From NCBI RefSeq assembly GCF_004342225.1, contig NZ_SMAR01000011.1, positions 44,403 through 108,402 of the forward strand: a DNA stretch of 64,000 nucleotides. Direction: 5' to 3'. The notes under the pieces are model-generated. The model saw only the letters and a list, made by a program, of their open reading frames with translations. It ran no database searches and had not been told where the DNA came from. The DNA is from Martelella mediterranea (GTDB lineage Bacteria > Pseudomonadota > Alphaproteobacteria > Rhizobiales > Rhizobiaceae). This document shows positions 1 through 8,227 of this stretch, in pieces (the first letter of the stretch is position 1; each line of letters begins with the position of its first letter). Both the position numbers and the translations under genes were made by a program.

Positions 1-370
1 GATAGGAAAGGCCCTGTCCAAGCGCTTTCATCCTGTCCATCGAGAAGACGACATCTTCCGCCGTCATCGGCGTGCCGTCCTGAAAGCTGACGTCATCACG
101 CAGCTTGAAAGTGTAGACGGTGGCGTCGTCATTCGCGCTCCAGCTATCGGCAAGTAACGGCTGATAACCGGGCTTTCCCTCATTGGGAATGACCAGAGTG
201 TCGTAAAGGTTATACATCAGCACAGAGTCGGCATAGTCTGATGCCTTGGCCGGATCGATTTCACCGACCGGTGAGAAATCCGCCCGCAGCACGGTTTCCG
301 CAAGTGCGGGCGTGGCAAGCGCTGTTGCCGCCAGAAAACCGGCGGCGAAGAGTGATCTGTTCAGTTTCAT
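1..370 (-). CDS. Peptide ABC transporter substrate-binding protein (SBP family 5), 3' end outside window
   Basis: This is the N-terminal 123 residues of a periplasmic solute-binding protein. The reading frame opens at an ATG preceded by AGGGGAAC and begins with a signal peptide (MKLNRSLFAAGFLAATALA, then an Ala-rich cleavage region ending ALAE). The mature part carries family-5 features: an early LRADFSPVGEIDPAKASD-type strand and, near residues 85-110, the YTFKLRDDVSFQDGTPMTAEDV block typical of DppA/OppA. The frame stays open to the window edge, so the gene is truncated by the window and not by mutation. Substrate is probably peptides or similar small cations, delivered to permeases that should lie to the left. 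A regulator gene lies immediately upstream on the same strand and may control it. Confidence 0.9.
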   Translation of the reverse strand, partial: MKLNRSLFAAGFLAATALATPALAETVLRADFSPVGEIDPAKASDYADSVLMYNLYDTLVIPNEGKPGYQPLLADSWSANDDATVYTFKLRDDVSFQDGTPMTAEDVVFSMDRMKALGQGLSY

Positions 371-402
371 ATCCAGTTCCCCTTTTTAGTGAGAGACGTT
401 CG

Positions 403-1065
403 TTATGCTCCGGAGCGACCAGAAGCGCGTGTGATGACCGGGTTGGGTTCGTCTGACAAAGCCGTGTCAGCATCACCGAACACATCCATCGTGCAGGTGT
501 GGAAAACCACGGTGTGTTCGTCTGTGTGGTTCCACGTGGTATGCGTCATATTTGACGGGAAATGTGCCGTGTCTCCGGCTTCCAGAACGGTGCGCTCCCC
601 TTCGATTTCGATGGTCAGAGCGCCGGAGACTATGTAGAAGATCTCCTCGCCTTCGTGCGCCATCGGCTCGCTGCGATAGCCCGGCGGTTCGTGAATGATC
701 GTACTTTTCAGCACATTGCCGGGAAAAGAAGCCGAAAGCCTTTCGTACCGGATGGCATTCTCGTTATTTTCGGACAGACGATAGAGCTGGCGTTCGCTGT
801 GTCGGGTAATCGGTGTCTGGTTCTGCGGTTGCGTGAGAAAACTGCCGATGTCTGCGTCCAGAACGCGGCATACTGCGACAAGCGACGTGAGCGAGGGAAC
901 CGTTATGCCGCGTTCGATCTGCGAAATGAAACCAACAGAAAAACCAGCCTGGTCGGCGACCTGCTGCAGGGTGAGCTTGCGCGCCTTGCGTCGGGCTCTC
1001 AGCCGTTCGCCGAGCGGAGGGGCTTCCGCGTTTTCGGTTTGCGTTTCATCAATATTGCCGGGCAT
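403..1065 (-). CDS. XRE-family transcriptional regulator with C-terminal cupin domain
   Basis: A 220-residue two-domain regulator. Residues about 18-75 form an XRE/Cro helix-turn-helix (LRARRKARKLTLQQVADQ, then GFSVGFISQIERG). Residues about 125-200 form a small cupin, with the PMAHEGEEIFYIVSGAL segment and a later HFPSNMTHTTWNH segment giving the usual His/Glu ligands or sugar/amino-acid pocket. I chose the ATG preceded by AAAAGGAACAGCGA. An ATG 33 bases further upstream is in frame but has no ribosome site. Members of this family often control adjacent transport or amine/amino-acid catabolism genes in response to a small ligand. Here the next gene on the same strand is a peptide-binding protein 33 bases downstream, so co-transcription is likely. 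The ligand cannot be read from sequence. Confidence 0.85.
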   Translation of the reverse strand: MPGNIDETQTENAEAPPLGERLRARRKARKLTLQQVADQAGFSVGFISQIERGITVPSLTSLVAVCRVLDADIGSFLTQPQNQTPITRHSERQLYRLSENNENAIRYERLSASFPGNVLKSTIIHEPPGYRSEPMAHEGEEIFYIVSGALTIEIEGERTVLEAGDTAHFPSNMTHTTWNHTDEHTVVFHTCTMDVFGDADTALSDEPNPVITRASGRSGA

Positions 1066-1124
1066 TCGCTGTTCCTTTTTAGTATTACTATAATCCAAGC
1101 TGTCGACACGATATCTGTCAAGAT

Positions 1125-1149
1125 ATTTTTTTAGTCATGCTAAAAAAAT
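1125..1149. promoter_or_regulatory. Perfect 10-bp inverted repeat upstream of the XRE-cupin regulator, candidate operator
   Basis: Arms ATTTTTTTAG and CTAAAAAAAT are perfectly complementary and separated by TCATG. The site lies about 60 bases upstream of the regulator start, in the region divergent from the siderophore-interacting gene. XRE repressors bind such dyads, so autoregulation is the simplest reading. The element has too little GC and no correctly placed U tract to be a normal terminator. Binding by this regulator is inferred. Confidence 0.45.
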
Positions 1150-1243
1150 GGGCAATTAGTAAGTGCATATTGACTTTAGCTGAGCCTTTTTCGGTTTTAC
1201 TCAACCCTTTGCGGGGCCGGGACACTTGCATCAGCATAAAAGA

Positions 1244-1258
1244 TGATATTTACAGTCA
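1244..1258 (+). promoter_or_regulatory. Candidate RirA iron-responsive (IRO) box, TGA-N9-TCA
   Basis: The sequence TGATATTTACAGTCA matches the TGA-N9-TCA motif described for the Rhizobiales iron regulator RirA. It lies 71 bases before the start of a siderophore-interacting ferric reductase gene, a gene class normally repressed in iron-replete cells. The motif has only six fixed bases, so context is the main support. Confidence 0.4.
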
Positions 1259-1329
1259 TGTATTAAGTCGCTGCAGCCTGGCGAAGTGTTCGCAGTAAAT
1301 AGCGATGGCATGCCGAAAGGACGTGAAAC

Positions 1330-2394
1330 ATGACGGAACAACAGGGCTGTGTGCTTTGCGGAACGGCAATTCCGAAAGATCCGGAGGCGATGCTGGAAAT
1401 GGTCGCCGAGCACTTTTCTGATCACGCGGAGGTAACGCGACAAAAAGGTTCTGTTCGGCTCAACAGTGATATCGGGCAGGCCGTGCTGCAGCTTGAAAAC
1501 GAACAACTTCATATCTGGCTGGAAACGCCAAGTGTCGAGAAACTTCAGCTTTCGCGAACCATGCTGGCCGAGCATCTGTTCTACTTTGCCGGTGATGATG
1601 CGCTTGAACTGACATGGTCCGATCCACCGCCACGGGCAATGCCCGCTAATCTGCATGAAGTAGCGGTTGTTTCGACCGGGTTGGTAACGCCTCACATGCT
1701 CAGGGTTAAGTTTTCCTGTGCCGATGTGTCTCCGTTTGTCAGTGGGCATATGCATGTCCGGCTTCTGGTGCCGCCCAAAGGGCGTTTACCTGTATGGCCG
1801 GTGGTTGGAGATGATGGACGTATCCGGTGGCCGGAGGGTGAGGATGCGCTTCTTGTCCGTATTTATACCATCCGTCATGTCGATGAGGAGCGCGGGGAAA
1901 TCTGGATCGACTTTCTGCAGCATCCGGCGCCCGGTATCCCGACGCCCGGAGCTGATTTTGCCCGCGATGTGCAACCGGGCGACCGTGCGGCGCTGATCGG
2001 TCCGGGTGGTGGTGGTATCCCGGATGCGAAAAGAATTTTTCTGGCCGGCGATGAGGCTGCGCTGCCTGCCATTGCGCGCATTGCAGCCGAGGCTCCCGCA
2101 GGCATGCGGCTCGATGCGATCATCGAAGTGGAAGATGAAGCTGAGGAACAGCCGATTTCAGGCGAAGCCGATATTCATGTGCGTTGGTTGCATCGCTCTG
2201 GTGGCCCGGCAGAAGCCAAAGGTCAACTGGTCTCTGAAGTGCTGAACATGATCGACAAGCTCGATACGGAGACCTATATTTGGGTTGCCTGCGAGAAAAG
2301 CGATGTGCGCGATGTCCGTCGCGCCTTGAAAGCGCACGAACACGACCGCAAGAAAATGTATGTTGCCTGGTACTGGGAACGTCAACCAGGCTGA
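1330..2394 (+). CDS. Siderophore-interacting protein (FAD-dependent ferric-siderophore reductase) with N-terminal DUF2218 domain
   Basis: Cytoplasmic flavoprotein of 354 residues, predicted to release iron from imported ferric siderophores using NAD(P)H. Residues about 10-97 are a DUF2218 domain (MVAEHFSDHAEVTRQKG, later AEHLFYFAGDDALELTW). Residues about 105-235 are the FAD-binding barrel with the flavin motif RIYTIRH at 177-183 and a glycine-rich GPGGGG turn near 224. Residues about 235-352 are the SIP NAD(P)H domain with LAGDEAALPAIARIA near 238-252 and the closing AWYWERQPG. Two cysteines (CVLC) lie at residues 7-10. The DUF2218-SIP fusion is a rhizobial-type arrangement; the role of DUF2218 is not known to me. 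The gene stands alone, divergent from the XRE-cupin regulator, with a RirA-like box upstream. Confidence 0.88.
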   Translation: MTEQQGCVLCGTAIPKDPEAMLEMVAEHFSDHAEVTRQKGSVRLNSDIGQAVLQLENEQLHIWLETPSVEKLQLSRTMLAEHLFYFAGDDALELTWSDPPPRAMPANLHEVAVVSTGLVTPHMLRVKFSCADVSPFVSGHMHVRLLVPPKGRLPVWPVVGDDGRIRWPEGEDALLVRIYTIRHVDEERGEIWIDFLQHPAPGIPTPGADFARDVQPGDRAALIGPGGGGIPDAKRIFLAGDEAALPAIARIAAEAPAGMRLDAIIEVEDEAEEQPISGEADIHVRWLHRSGGPAEAKGQLVSEVLNMIDKLDTETYIWVACEKSDVRDVRRALKAHEHDRKKMYVAWYWERQPG

Positions 2395-2609
2395 GGTCAA
2401 AGGCCTGTCTGGCATTATGCTCTCTAAACTTTCAAAAATATCCGGCCTGCCTTCAACTTCTGTTCACATGAAATAGTGTATCGCTTCTGAATGATGTGAT
2501 GCGGCCTTTCGCTTTGGAACAAACAAACAGTGTTGGTTGCATCACCGCTCGATCTGTTCCACCTTTCAGCCAGTTCGGTTGATATCGGTTAAACGTGAGG
2601 GGAGTTGAT

Positions 2610-4226
2610 ATGCGGGATATGATTTTGCGTTGTATGGTGCCGATCGGCGCGATTGTTCTGACCATTCTAGCTCTTGTCTTGGGGTGGCACTGGTTGTTGG
2701 TGATTACAATCCCGGTTCTGGCTTTGGCAGCTTACGATTTTTTCCAGTCAAGCTGGACGATTACCCGGAATTATCCGGTTCTTGGCCGTATCCGCTGGCT
2801 GGCGCTGGAGCTCCGGCCCTTCATCCGGGCCTATGCAGTGGAAGATGATACACACGGCACGCCGTATTCCTACGCTGCACGCCAGCTCATCAAAACCCGC
2901 TCTCATGGTCAGCCGGATACCATCCCCTTCGGGACAGAGCGTGAGGTCTATGAAGAGCCGCATCACTGGATTTCGCATAGCCTTTCGCCGGAAAACGAGC
3001 CTGATCTTTCTCCACGTATCACAGTGGGCAATGAACAGTCCTCAAAGCCCTATTCTGCATCTATCCTGAATATCTCGGCGATGAGCTTCGGCGCGCTTTC
3101 GGCCAATGCCGTGCGCGCGATGAACATCGGTGCAAAGAAGGGCGGTTTCTATCAGGATACAGGTGAGGGAGGGCTTAGCCGCTATCACCTTGAAAATGGC
3201 GGCGACCTCGTCTGGGAAATAGGCTCCGGCTATTTCGGTGCGCGTGATAAAGACGGTAAGTTCGATGCCGAAATGTTTCGCGACAAGGCCGCCAATGACG
3301 CCGTGAAGATGACCGAAATCAAGGTCAGTCAGGGCGCCAAGCCCGGTCATGGAGGCATGCTTCTGGCAAGTAAGGTCACGCCGGAAATTGCCGAGGTGCG
3401 CAATGTCCCCGTTCATCAGAACTGTCTTTCGCCACGCGGGCATTCGGCGTTTTCAACGCCCGCACAGATGCTTGAATTTGCAGCGCAAATGCGTGAGCTT
3501 TCTGGCGGAAAACCGGTTGGCATCAAGTTCTGCGTCGGTCAGCCGCATGAGCCGTTTGCGCTTGTTAAGGCGATGCGCACGACCGGTATCTATCCCGATT
3601 TCATCGTCATTGATGGGGCCGAAGGCGGCACGGGGGCTGCGCCGCTGGAACTGGCCGACTGGATTGGTATGCCGCTTTGGGACGGGCTTATTCTGATGCG
3701 CAATGCGCTGGTCGGCGCAGGCGTGAAAAAACATGTGCGGCTTGCAGCCAGCGGCAAGGTTTTCTCGGGTATGGGGCTCGCGCATAACCTGGCGCTGGGC
3801 GCAGACTGGTGCAATGCAGCGCGTGCTTTCATGATGTCGGTTGGATGCATTCAGGCCCAGCGCTGTCATACCGGCACCTGTCCCACCGGCGTTACAACGC
3901 AGGATAAATGGCGCCAGCGCGCGCTGGTTCCGGAAGAACAGGGTGAGCACGCCGCCCGCTTTCACAAGAAAACGCTGGAAGCACTGGCTGACATCGTCGC
4001 TTCGGCAGGCTTCAATCATCCGCAGGATCTGCAGCCACATCACATCATGCATCGCGTGGGCACACATGATGCGGTGCCGTTGGATACGCTGCATTCATTC
4101 CTGCCGGAAAACATTCTTATCGATGAACCGGATTCGACCATGTATGCCCATTGGTGGCGTGCTGCCAGTTCCGATAGTTTCCGGCCAGTTGAAGATCTGG
4201 TGAAGCTGAGAGCCAGCACCGGCTGA
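2610..4226 (+). CDS. FMN-binding glutamate-synthase-like oxidoreductase, membrane-anchored
   Basis: A 538-residue protein made of the central FMN/[3Fe-4S] domain of glutamate synthase without the glutaminase and GXGXG domains. Two hydrophobic segments at about residues 7-45 suggest an N-terminal membrane anchor. The FMN barrel follows: MSFGALSANAVRAMN, GGLSRYH, then IDGAEGGTGAAPLELAD. A CIQAQRCHTGTC segment (Cys-x5-Cys-x4-Cys) supplies the three ligands of a 3Fe-4S cluster. The chosen ATG has GAGGGGAG 5 bases upstream; an upstream in-frame GTG overlaps this Shine-Dalgarno. Without a glutaminase domain it cannot make glutamate from glutamine by itself. Related stand-alone proteins are annotated only as FMN-binding glutamate synthase family, and the real substrate is unknown. 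Confidence 0.85.
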   Translation: MRDMILRCMVPIGAIVLTILALVLGWHWLLVITIPVLALAAYDFFQSSWTITRNYPVLGRIRWLALELRPFIRAYAVEDDTHGTPYSYAARQLIKTRSHGQPDTIPFGTEREVYEEPHHWISHSLSPENEPDLSPRITVGNEQSSKPYSASILNISAMSFGALSANAVRAMNIGAKKGGFYQDTGEGGLSRYHLENGGDLVWEIGSGYFGARDKDGKFDAEMFRDKAANDAVKMTEIKVSQGAKPGHGGMLLASKVTPEIAEVRNVPVHQNCLSPRGHSAFSTPAQMLEFAAQMRELSGGKPVGIKFCVGQPHEPFALVKAMRTTGIYPDFIVIDGAEGGTGAAPLELADWIGMPLWDGLILMRNALVGAGVKKHVRLAASGKVFSGMGLAHNLALGADWCNAARAFMMSVGCIQAQRCHTGTCPTGVTTQDKWRQRALVPEEQGEHAARFHKKTLEALADIVASAGFNHPQDLQPHHIMHRVGTHDAVPLDTLHSFLPENILIDEPDSTMYAHWWRAASSDSFRPVEDLVKLRASTG

Positions 4227-4583
4227 TCCTGAGGCCGCCGCAGGCGGAGAACCACGGGCCAGGTGGCCCCGGCAAAGTTGTGCTTTGCGACAGGAGACTT
4301 TTGTCGCGCAACTGTGAACGTCTGCGGAAATATCTATCAGCAAAGCTTAAATTATTGACACGACCAGATACCCGCCCAAATACTGGGCGGACTGAAAATG
4401 CAATCCATTGTAGTAAGCCAGCAGGGGTGGTCAGCTGCATAATAATTAGAGCGCTGTCGCATCCATTCGGATGCACAAAGGACGCTCTAACCTATTGAGT
4501 CTACGCATCGTCCTTTCCGAAAATCGATTTCGGTTTTCTGGCCGATGCTGTAGCGCGTTGGCTAAGAGGGGACTTAGAAGAAA
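4227..4583. other. Intergenic region with a hairpin and a repeat element
   Basis: No gene is visible in this 357-base stretch. It contains a GC-rich dyad just after the oxidoreductase stop (CCGCC-GCA-GGCGG), a TTGACA-like hexamer at 4355-4360, a perfect CCGCCCA/TGGGCGG hairpin at 4372-4390, and the repeat element described separately at 4447-4552. The hairpin lacks a clean T run, so I do not call it a terminator. Confidence 0.6.
4447..4552. repeat. Palindromic intergenic repeat element, full-length copy (about 106 bp)
   Basis: The element has two structured halves. The left half is closed by TAGAGCG (4447-4453) and CGCTCTA (4483-4489) and encloses a small hairpin GCATCC-ATTC-GGATGC. The right half is closed by GCATCG (4505-4510) and CGATGC (4543-4548) and encloses CCGAAA-ATCGA-TTTCGG. 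Partial copies occur at 20225-20266 (right half only) and 63841-63885 (left half joined to the right end). Repeats of this look are scattered through Brucella and other Rhizobiales genomes; I recognise the type but cannot assign a database family. Confidence 0.75.
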
Positions 4584-6191
4584 ATGGCAATGCGACGCGA
4601 AATCGGTCTGATCGGCCTGACCTTTGTGGCTGTTGGCGGCATACTGGGATCGGGATGGCTTTTTGCTCCACTGGAGACAGCGCAACTGGCCGGGCCTGCC
4701 TCTATCATTTCATGGCTGATCGGCGCGGTGGCAATGCTGCTGATCGCTTTGACCTATGCCGAAAACTCAACCATGTTTCCGATTGCGGGCGGGATCGCCC
4801 GTATCCCTCAGTTCTCCCATGGCCGGCTGCTTGCTCTGGCAATGGGCTGGAGCGCCTGGGTCGGCTACTGCACGACTGCGCCGATTGAGGTCAAGGCTTC
4901 GCTTGGATATGCCTCATCCTATCTTCCGTGGCTGACAAACAGCACCGGCGATCTGACCTTTCCCGGATACATCGCTGCGGCAATCTTTCTGGCACTGCTG
5001 ACCGTTGTGAACGCTTTTGGCGTTGCCTGGTTTGCCCGTCTCAACACCGCAATGACCTGGTTCAAGATCTTCGTTCCGATCGTTTTCATGGTTGTCATCG
5101 TCGCTGCACGGTTTGACGGGGCCAATTTTACGGCTGAAGGTGGCTTTGCGCCGTTTGGCGTGCCGGGCATTTTTGCTGCCGTTTCATCCGGCGGTGTCGT
5201 CTTCGCGTTCATCGGTTTCCGTCATGCAATCGACCTTGCAGGAGAAGTGAAGAACACCCAGCGGGTGATTCCACTCGCGCTCATTCTGTCCGTTCTGATC
5301 TGCCTTGCGATCTACGTCGGGCTGCAGATTGCCTTTGTCGGCTCGATGGATCCGGCAGAACTTGCAAAGGGCTGGCAGAGTGTTGAGGCCTCACATGAGT
5401 TGGGCCCGCTGGGCGCGCTGGCAACATCTGTTGGTATTCTCTGGCTTTTGAGTATGCTCAATGTTGCGGCCGTGATTTCACCTGCGGGTAGTGGGCTCGT
5501 TTCGGTCGGATCAAACGCCCGTCTGGCGCTTGCGATGTCGAATAACGGTGTCTTCCCGCGTATATTTGCAGCCCTGAATGCCTATGGTGTGCCGTTATGG
5601 GCGCTGGTTCTGAACTATGTCGTAGCGTTGCTTCTGCTGATTTTCCTGCCCTTTCAGGAGATTCTCGCACTGAACGGCGCGGCCGTGGTTCTGTCATTCG
5701 TCGCAGGTCCCGTCTCCATGGTTGCGTTCCGCTATCTGGCGCCCAAGGCACACCGGCCTTTTGTCGTGCCGGCAGCCAGTGTGGTTGGTGCGCTGGCCTT
5801 TGTGATCGCAAGCCTGATGATATTCTGGTCGGGCTGGGATACGATCTGGCTGCTCGTGGTTTTGCTTGCTGTCGGTGCTGCGTTGTTCTTCCTTCGGCTT
5901 GCGGTCATCGGACGGGAGGACCTCGAACCGAAAAGCGCGATCTGGTTCGGACTTTATATGGTTGGCCTGACGATCATATCCTATCTCGGCGCCTATGGCG
6001 GCGGTCTGGGCGTCATTCCACACCCGATGGACAGCATCTTGGTGGCATTGTTTGCCGTCGTGATGTTTGTCTTTGCCGTTCGCGGTCGTGTCTCTGTCGA
6101 AATTTTCAATAAATTCCGGCATGAACAGCGCGTGCTGGAACGTCAGGAATACGGACATGCAGACGAAGAAGACGAAATGTCCCGCACCTGA
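4584..6191 (+). CDS. APC-superfamily amino acid permease
   Basis: Integral inner-membrane transporter of 535 residues with about 12-14 hydrophobic segments. The start of the protein shows the APC signature: IGLIGLTFVAVGGILGSGWL, the glycine-rich unwound helix 1 that binds the substrate amino group. Helix 6 carries GGVVFAFIGFRHAIDLAGEVKN, the second conserved APC motif. The C-terminus is a charged cytoplasmic tail (EQRVLERQEYGHADEEDEM). It probably imports an amino acid or amine by proton symport or exchange; the substrate is not readable. The neighbour upstream is the glutamate-synthase-like protein, but a repeat element separates them, so no operon is implied. Confidence 0.85.
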   Translation: MAMRREIGLIGLTFVAVGGILGSGWLFAPLETAQLAGPASIISWLIGAVAMLLIALTYAENSTMFPIAGGIARIPQFSHGRLLALAMGWSAWVGYCTTAPIEVKASLGYASSYLPWLTNSTGDLTFPGYIAAAIFLALLTVVNAFGVAWFARLNTAMTWFKIFVPIVFMVVIVAARFDGANFTAEGGFAPFGVPGIFAAVSSGGVVFAFIGFRHAIDLAGEVKNTQRVIPLALILSVLICLAIYVGLQIAFVGSMDPAELAKGWQSVEASHELGPLGALATSVGILWLLSMLNVAAVISPAGSGLVSVGSNARLALAMSNNGVFPRIFAALNAYGVPLWALVLNYVVALLLLIFLPFQEILALNGAAVVLSFVAGPVSMVAFRYLAPKAHRPFVVPAASVVGALAFVIASLMIFWSGWDTIWLLVVLLAVGAALFFLRLAVIGREDLEPKSAIWFGLYMVGLTIISYLGAYGGGLGVIPHPMDSILVALFAVVMFVFAVRGRVSVEIFNKFRHEQRVLERQEYGHADEEDEMSRT

Positions 6192-6260
6192 TCTGGTTGA
6201 AAGCGCTCTGGCTTCAACGATATGTGGTGACAACTGTGTTCCCGGATGGGGACACAGTCC

Positions 6261-6659
6261 TCAATGATGGCGCCGCCGTTCATAAGGTGAATCGAGTGAA
6301 AACGCCGGAATTTCGATTTGCAAAAGCTGGTCGTCGGCTGAATGCACCAGATAATAGCCCATCATGATGCCGGAAGGTGTTGGGAGCGGTGCGGCAGACT
6401 GATAGCGAAACTGTTCGCCCGGTTCCAGCACGGGCTGTTTACCGACAATACCATCCCCCGCGACCTCTTCCACGCCACCATTGGCATCGGTGATCTTCCA
6501 GTAACGCGACATCACCTGTACCGGCCGGTCGCCATTGTTGGTCAGTTCGACATCATAGGCCCACACGAAATGGTCATCGCCCGGCTCGGAATGTTCGTCG
6601 AGAAACCGCGGCTCGACACGCACGGAAATACCATGCGTTGTCGCCTCGTAGGTTGTCAT
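6261..6659 (-). CDS. apaG: ApaG domain protein
   Basis: A 132-residue single-domain protein of the ApaG family, with a fibronectin-III-like beta sandwich. Conserved blocks are seen in order: VEPRFLDEHSEP, FVWAYDVELTNNG, SRYWKITDANGGVEEVAGDG, VVGKQP-like GIVGKQPVLEPGEQFRYQS and PLPTPSGIMMGYY. I chose the ATG preceded by AAGGAG at 6-base spacing; upstream in-frame codons lack such a site. ApaG was linked genetically to magnesium/cobalt resistance and diadenosine tetraphosphate in enteric bacteria, but its biochemical role is unsettled. It follows metZ on the same strand, an arrangement common in Rhizobiales, so it may be co-transcribed with metZ under SAM control. Confidence 0.93.
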   Translation of the reverse strand: MTTYEATTHGISVRVEPRFLDEHSEPGDDHFVWAYDVELTNNGDRPVQVMSRYWKITDANGGVEEVAGDGIVGKQPVLEPGEQFRYQSAAPLPTPSGIMMGYYLVHSADDQLLQIEIPAFSLDSPYERRRHH

Positions 6660-6996
6660 CGGCGGCTCCTTATCTTTGTCTGATATCCGCTTCTCGTTAA
6701 ATGTTGTCTCCATACCACAGGCGGTGGAATTTCGCACCGGCCGGGTTTTCAAAATGGCGGCATAAGGCGGGCGCGGCGGGTCTCATTGTCGATTGGCCCC
6801 ACCCCGGAAAAGTGCGGGGGCGAACTCATCCCGGCACCATTTCGGTTCATAGTTTCACATTGCGACCGATATTCTCTTACCTCGACGCAGGTTCGTTCCG
6901 GAACATCGGGCGATTAGTCAGCAACGCCCGATGTTTCGGATTCTTTTTTCGCGTTGGGTTCGCGAAAAACCGGCTGACAGCTTTTTGCCCCGGGCT
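6660..6996. other. metZ-apaG intergenic region with two strong inverted repeats
   Basis: No gene is seen. Two dyads are notable. AACATCGGGCG (6902-6912) pairs perfectly with CGCCCGATGTT (6925-6935). TTTTTCGCG (6945-6953) pairs with CGCGAAAAA (6961-6969) around TTGGGTT. Read on the minus strand neither is followed by a U tract, so they are better described as mRNA structure between metZ and apaG than as a canonical terminator. Confidence 0.55.
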
Positions 6997-8184
6997 CTAA
7001 CCGGGAAGCTTTGAGAGTGCCTGCTCAAAGTCTGCAATCAGGTCGTCGCCATCTTCAATTCCGGCAGAAAAGCGGATCGTGCCGCTTGTAATTCCCAGTT
7101 CCTCACGGGCGTCTTCAGACAGGTTCTTGTGTGTTGTTGTCGCCGGGTGGGTGATCAGGCTCTTGGCATCTCCGAGATTGTTGGAAATCGAAACAATATC
7201 CAGCGCATCCTGAAGCTTAAAGGCTGCCTCCTTGCCCCCTTTCAGATCAAAGGCGATCAGGCTGGAACCTCCCGTCATCTGCTTCTTGATGATGTCAGCC
7301 TGCGGATGGTCATCACGACCCGGATAAATCACTTTTGCAATCTGTTTCTGGCCAGCCAGAAAATCTGCCAGACGCCCTGCCGTTTCTGTCTGCTGCTTCA
7401 CGCGCAGGGGGAATGTTTCCAGCCCCTTCATCAAAAGCCAGGCGTTAAAGGGCGAAAGCGCAGGCCCGGTATGGCGGAAGTAGTCCTGAAGTACCTCTTC
7501 AATCCATTCCTTTGACGATAAAACAACGCCACCGAGGCAGCGGCCCTGTCCGTCAATATGTTTGGTCGCCGAATAGACAACAACATCTGCACCAAGTTCC
7601 AGTGGTTTCTGGTAAAGCGCGGTGGCGAAGACATTGTCCACGACAACGCGCGCGCCTGCCTGATGGGCAAGGTCGCAAACGCCTTTGACGTCAACAACTT
7701 CCAGCGTCGGATTGGTCGGGCTTTCAAGGAAGAAAAGCTTCGTGTTCGGGCGTATCGCAGCTTCCCAGTTTTTCAGGTCTCGGCCATCAACCAGCGTGCA
7801 TTCGATGCCATATTTGGGAGCCAGTGTTTCCACCACCCAGCGGCATGAACCGAACAGCGCGCGCGCGGCCACGATGTGATCTCCGGCGTTCAGCTGGCAC
7901 AGAATAGCTGCCGAAACCGCCGCCATGCCGGATGCGGTGGCGCGTGCTTCTTCCGCCCCTTCCAGCGCACACATGCGTTTTTCAAACATATCATTGGTCG
8001 GGCTGCCATAGCGGGCGTAGATAAAGCCGTCATCCTCGCCTTTGAAACGGGCTTCGGCGTCGGCAGAGGTTTCATACAGAAAGCCCTGCGTCATGAAGAT
8101 ACCTTCGGACATTTCGCCGAACTGCGATCTGAGGCTTCCGCCGTGAACGAGCTTGGTTTGGGGGCGCCAGGAATTCTTCATCAT
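6997..8184 (-). CDS. metZ: O-succinylhomoserine sulfhydrylase
   Basis: PLP enzyme of 395 residues in the Cys/Met metabolism family. It condenses O-succinylhomoserine with sulfide to give homocysteine, bypassing cystathionine in methionine synthesis. Motifs include YARYGSPTNDMFEKRM (substrate/PLP loop), ATASGMAAVSAAIL, VVDNVFATALYQKPLELGAD, and the PLP lysine in YSATKHIDGQGR. The sequence HIDGQGRCLGG is typical of MetZ as opposed to cystathionine gamma-synthase. Two tandem ATGs follow GGAG at spacings of 4 and 7. The gene lies behind a SAM-II riboswitch and terminator, fitting feedback control by S-adenosylmethionine, and precedes apaG. Confidence 0.95.
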   Translation of the reverse strand: MMKNSWRPQTKLVHGGSLRSQFGEMSEGIFMTQGFLYETSADAEARFKGEDDGFIYARYGSPTNDMFEKRMCALEGAEEARATASGMAAVSAAILCQLNAGDHIVAARALFGSCRWVVETLAPKYGIECTLVDGRDLKNWEAAIRPNTKLFFLESPTNPTLEVVDVKGVCDLAHQAGARVVVDNVFATALYQKPLELGADVVVYSATKHIDGQGRCLGGVVLSSKEWIEEVLQDYFRHTGPALSPFNAWLLMKGLETFPLRVKQQTETAGRLADFLAGQKQIAKVIYPGRDDHPQADIIKKQMTGGSSLIAFDLKGGKEAAFKLQDALDIVSISNNLGDAKSLITHPATTTHKNLSEDAREELGITSGTIRFSAGIEDGDDLIADFEQALSKLPG

Positions 8185-8196
8185 TTTTCTCCAAAC

Positions 8197-8224
8197 AAAA
8201 AAACCGGTCACATAAGGACCGGTT
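8197..8224 (-). terminator. Intrinsic terminator in the metZ leader (SAM-II expression platform)
   Basis: On the minus strand AACCGGTC and GACCGGTT form a perfect 8-bp stem around CTTATGT, followed directly by seven U residues. It ends 12 bases upstream of the metZ start. Its position between the riboswitch aptamer and the start codon makes it a regulated attenuator. The 3' arm GACCGG is also complementary to CCGGTC inside the aptamer. Confidence 0.85.
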
Positions 8225-8227
8225 CCC

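Noticed and set aside
403..1134. Long open frames antisense to the XRE-cupin gene
   Set aside because: They mirror codon bias of the real gene on the other strand and have no domain or ribosome site. The same applies to many other antisense frames in the window.
6902..6969. Terminator between metZ and apaG
   Set aside because: The two strong dyads lack a U tract in the minus direction, so they are listed only as structure.
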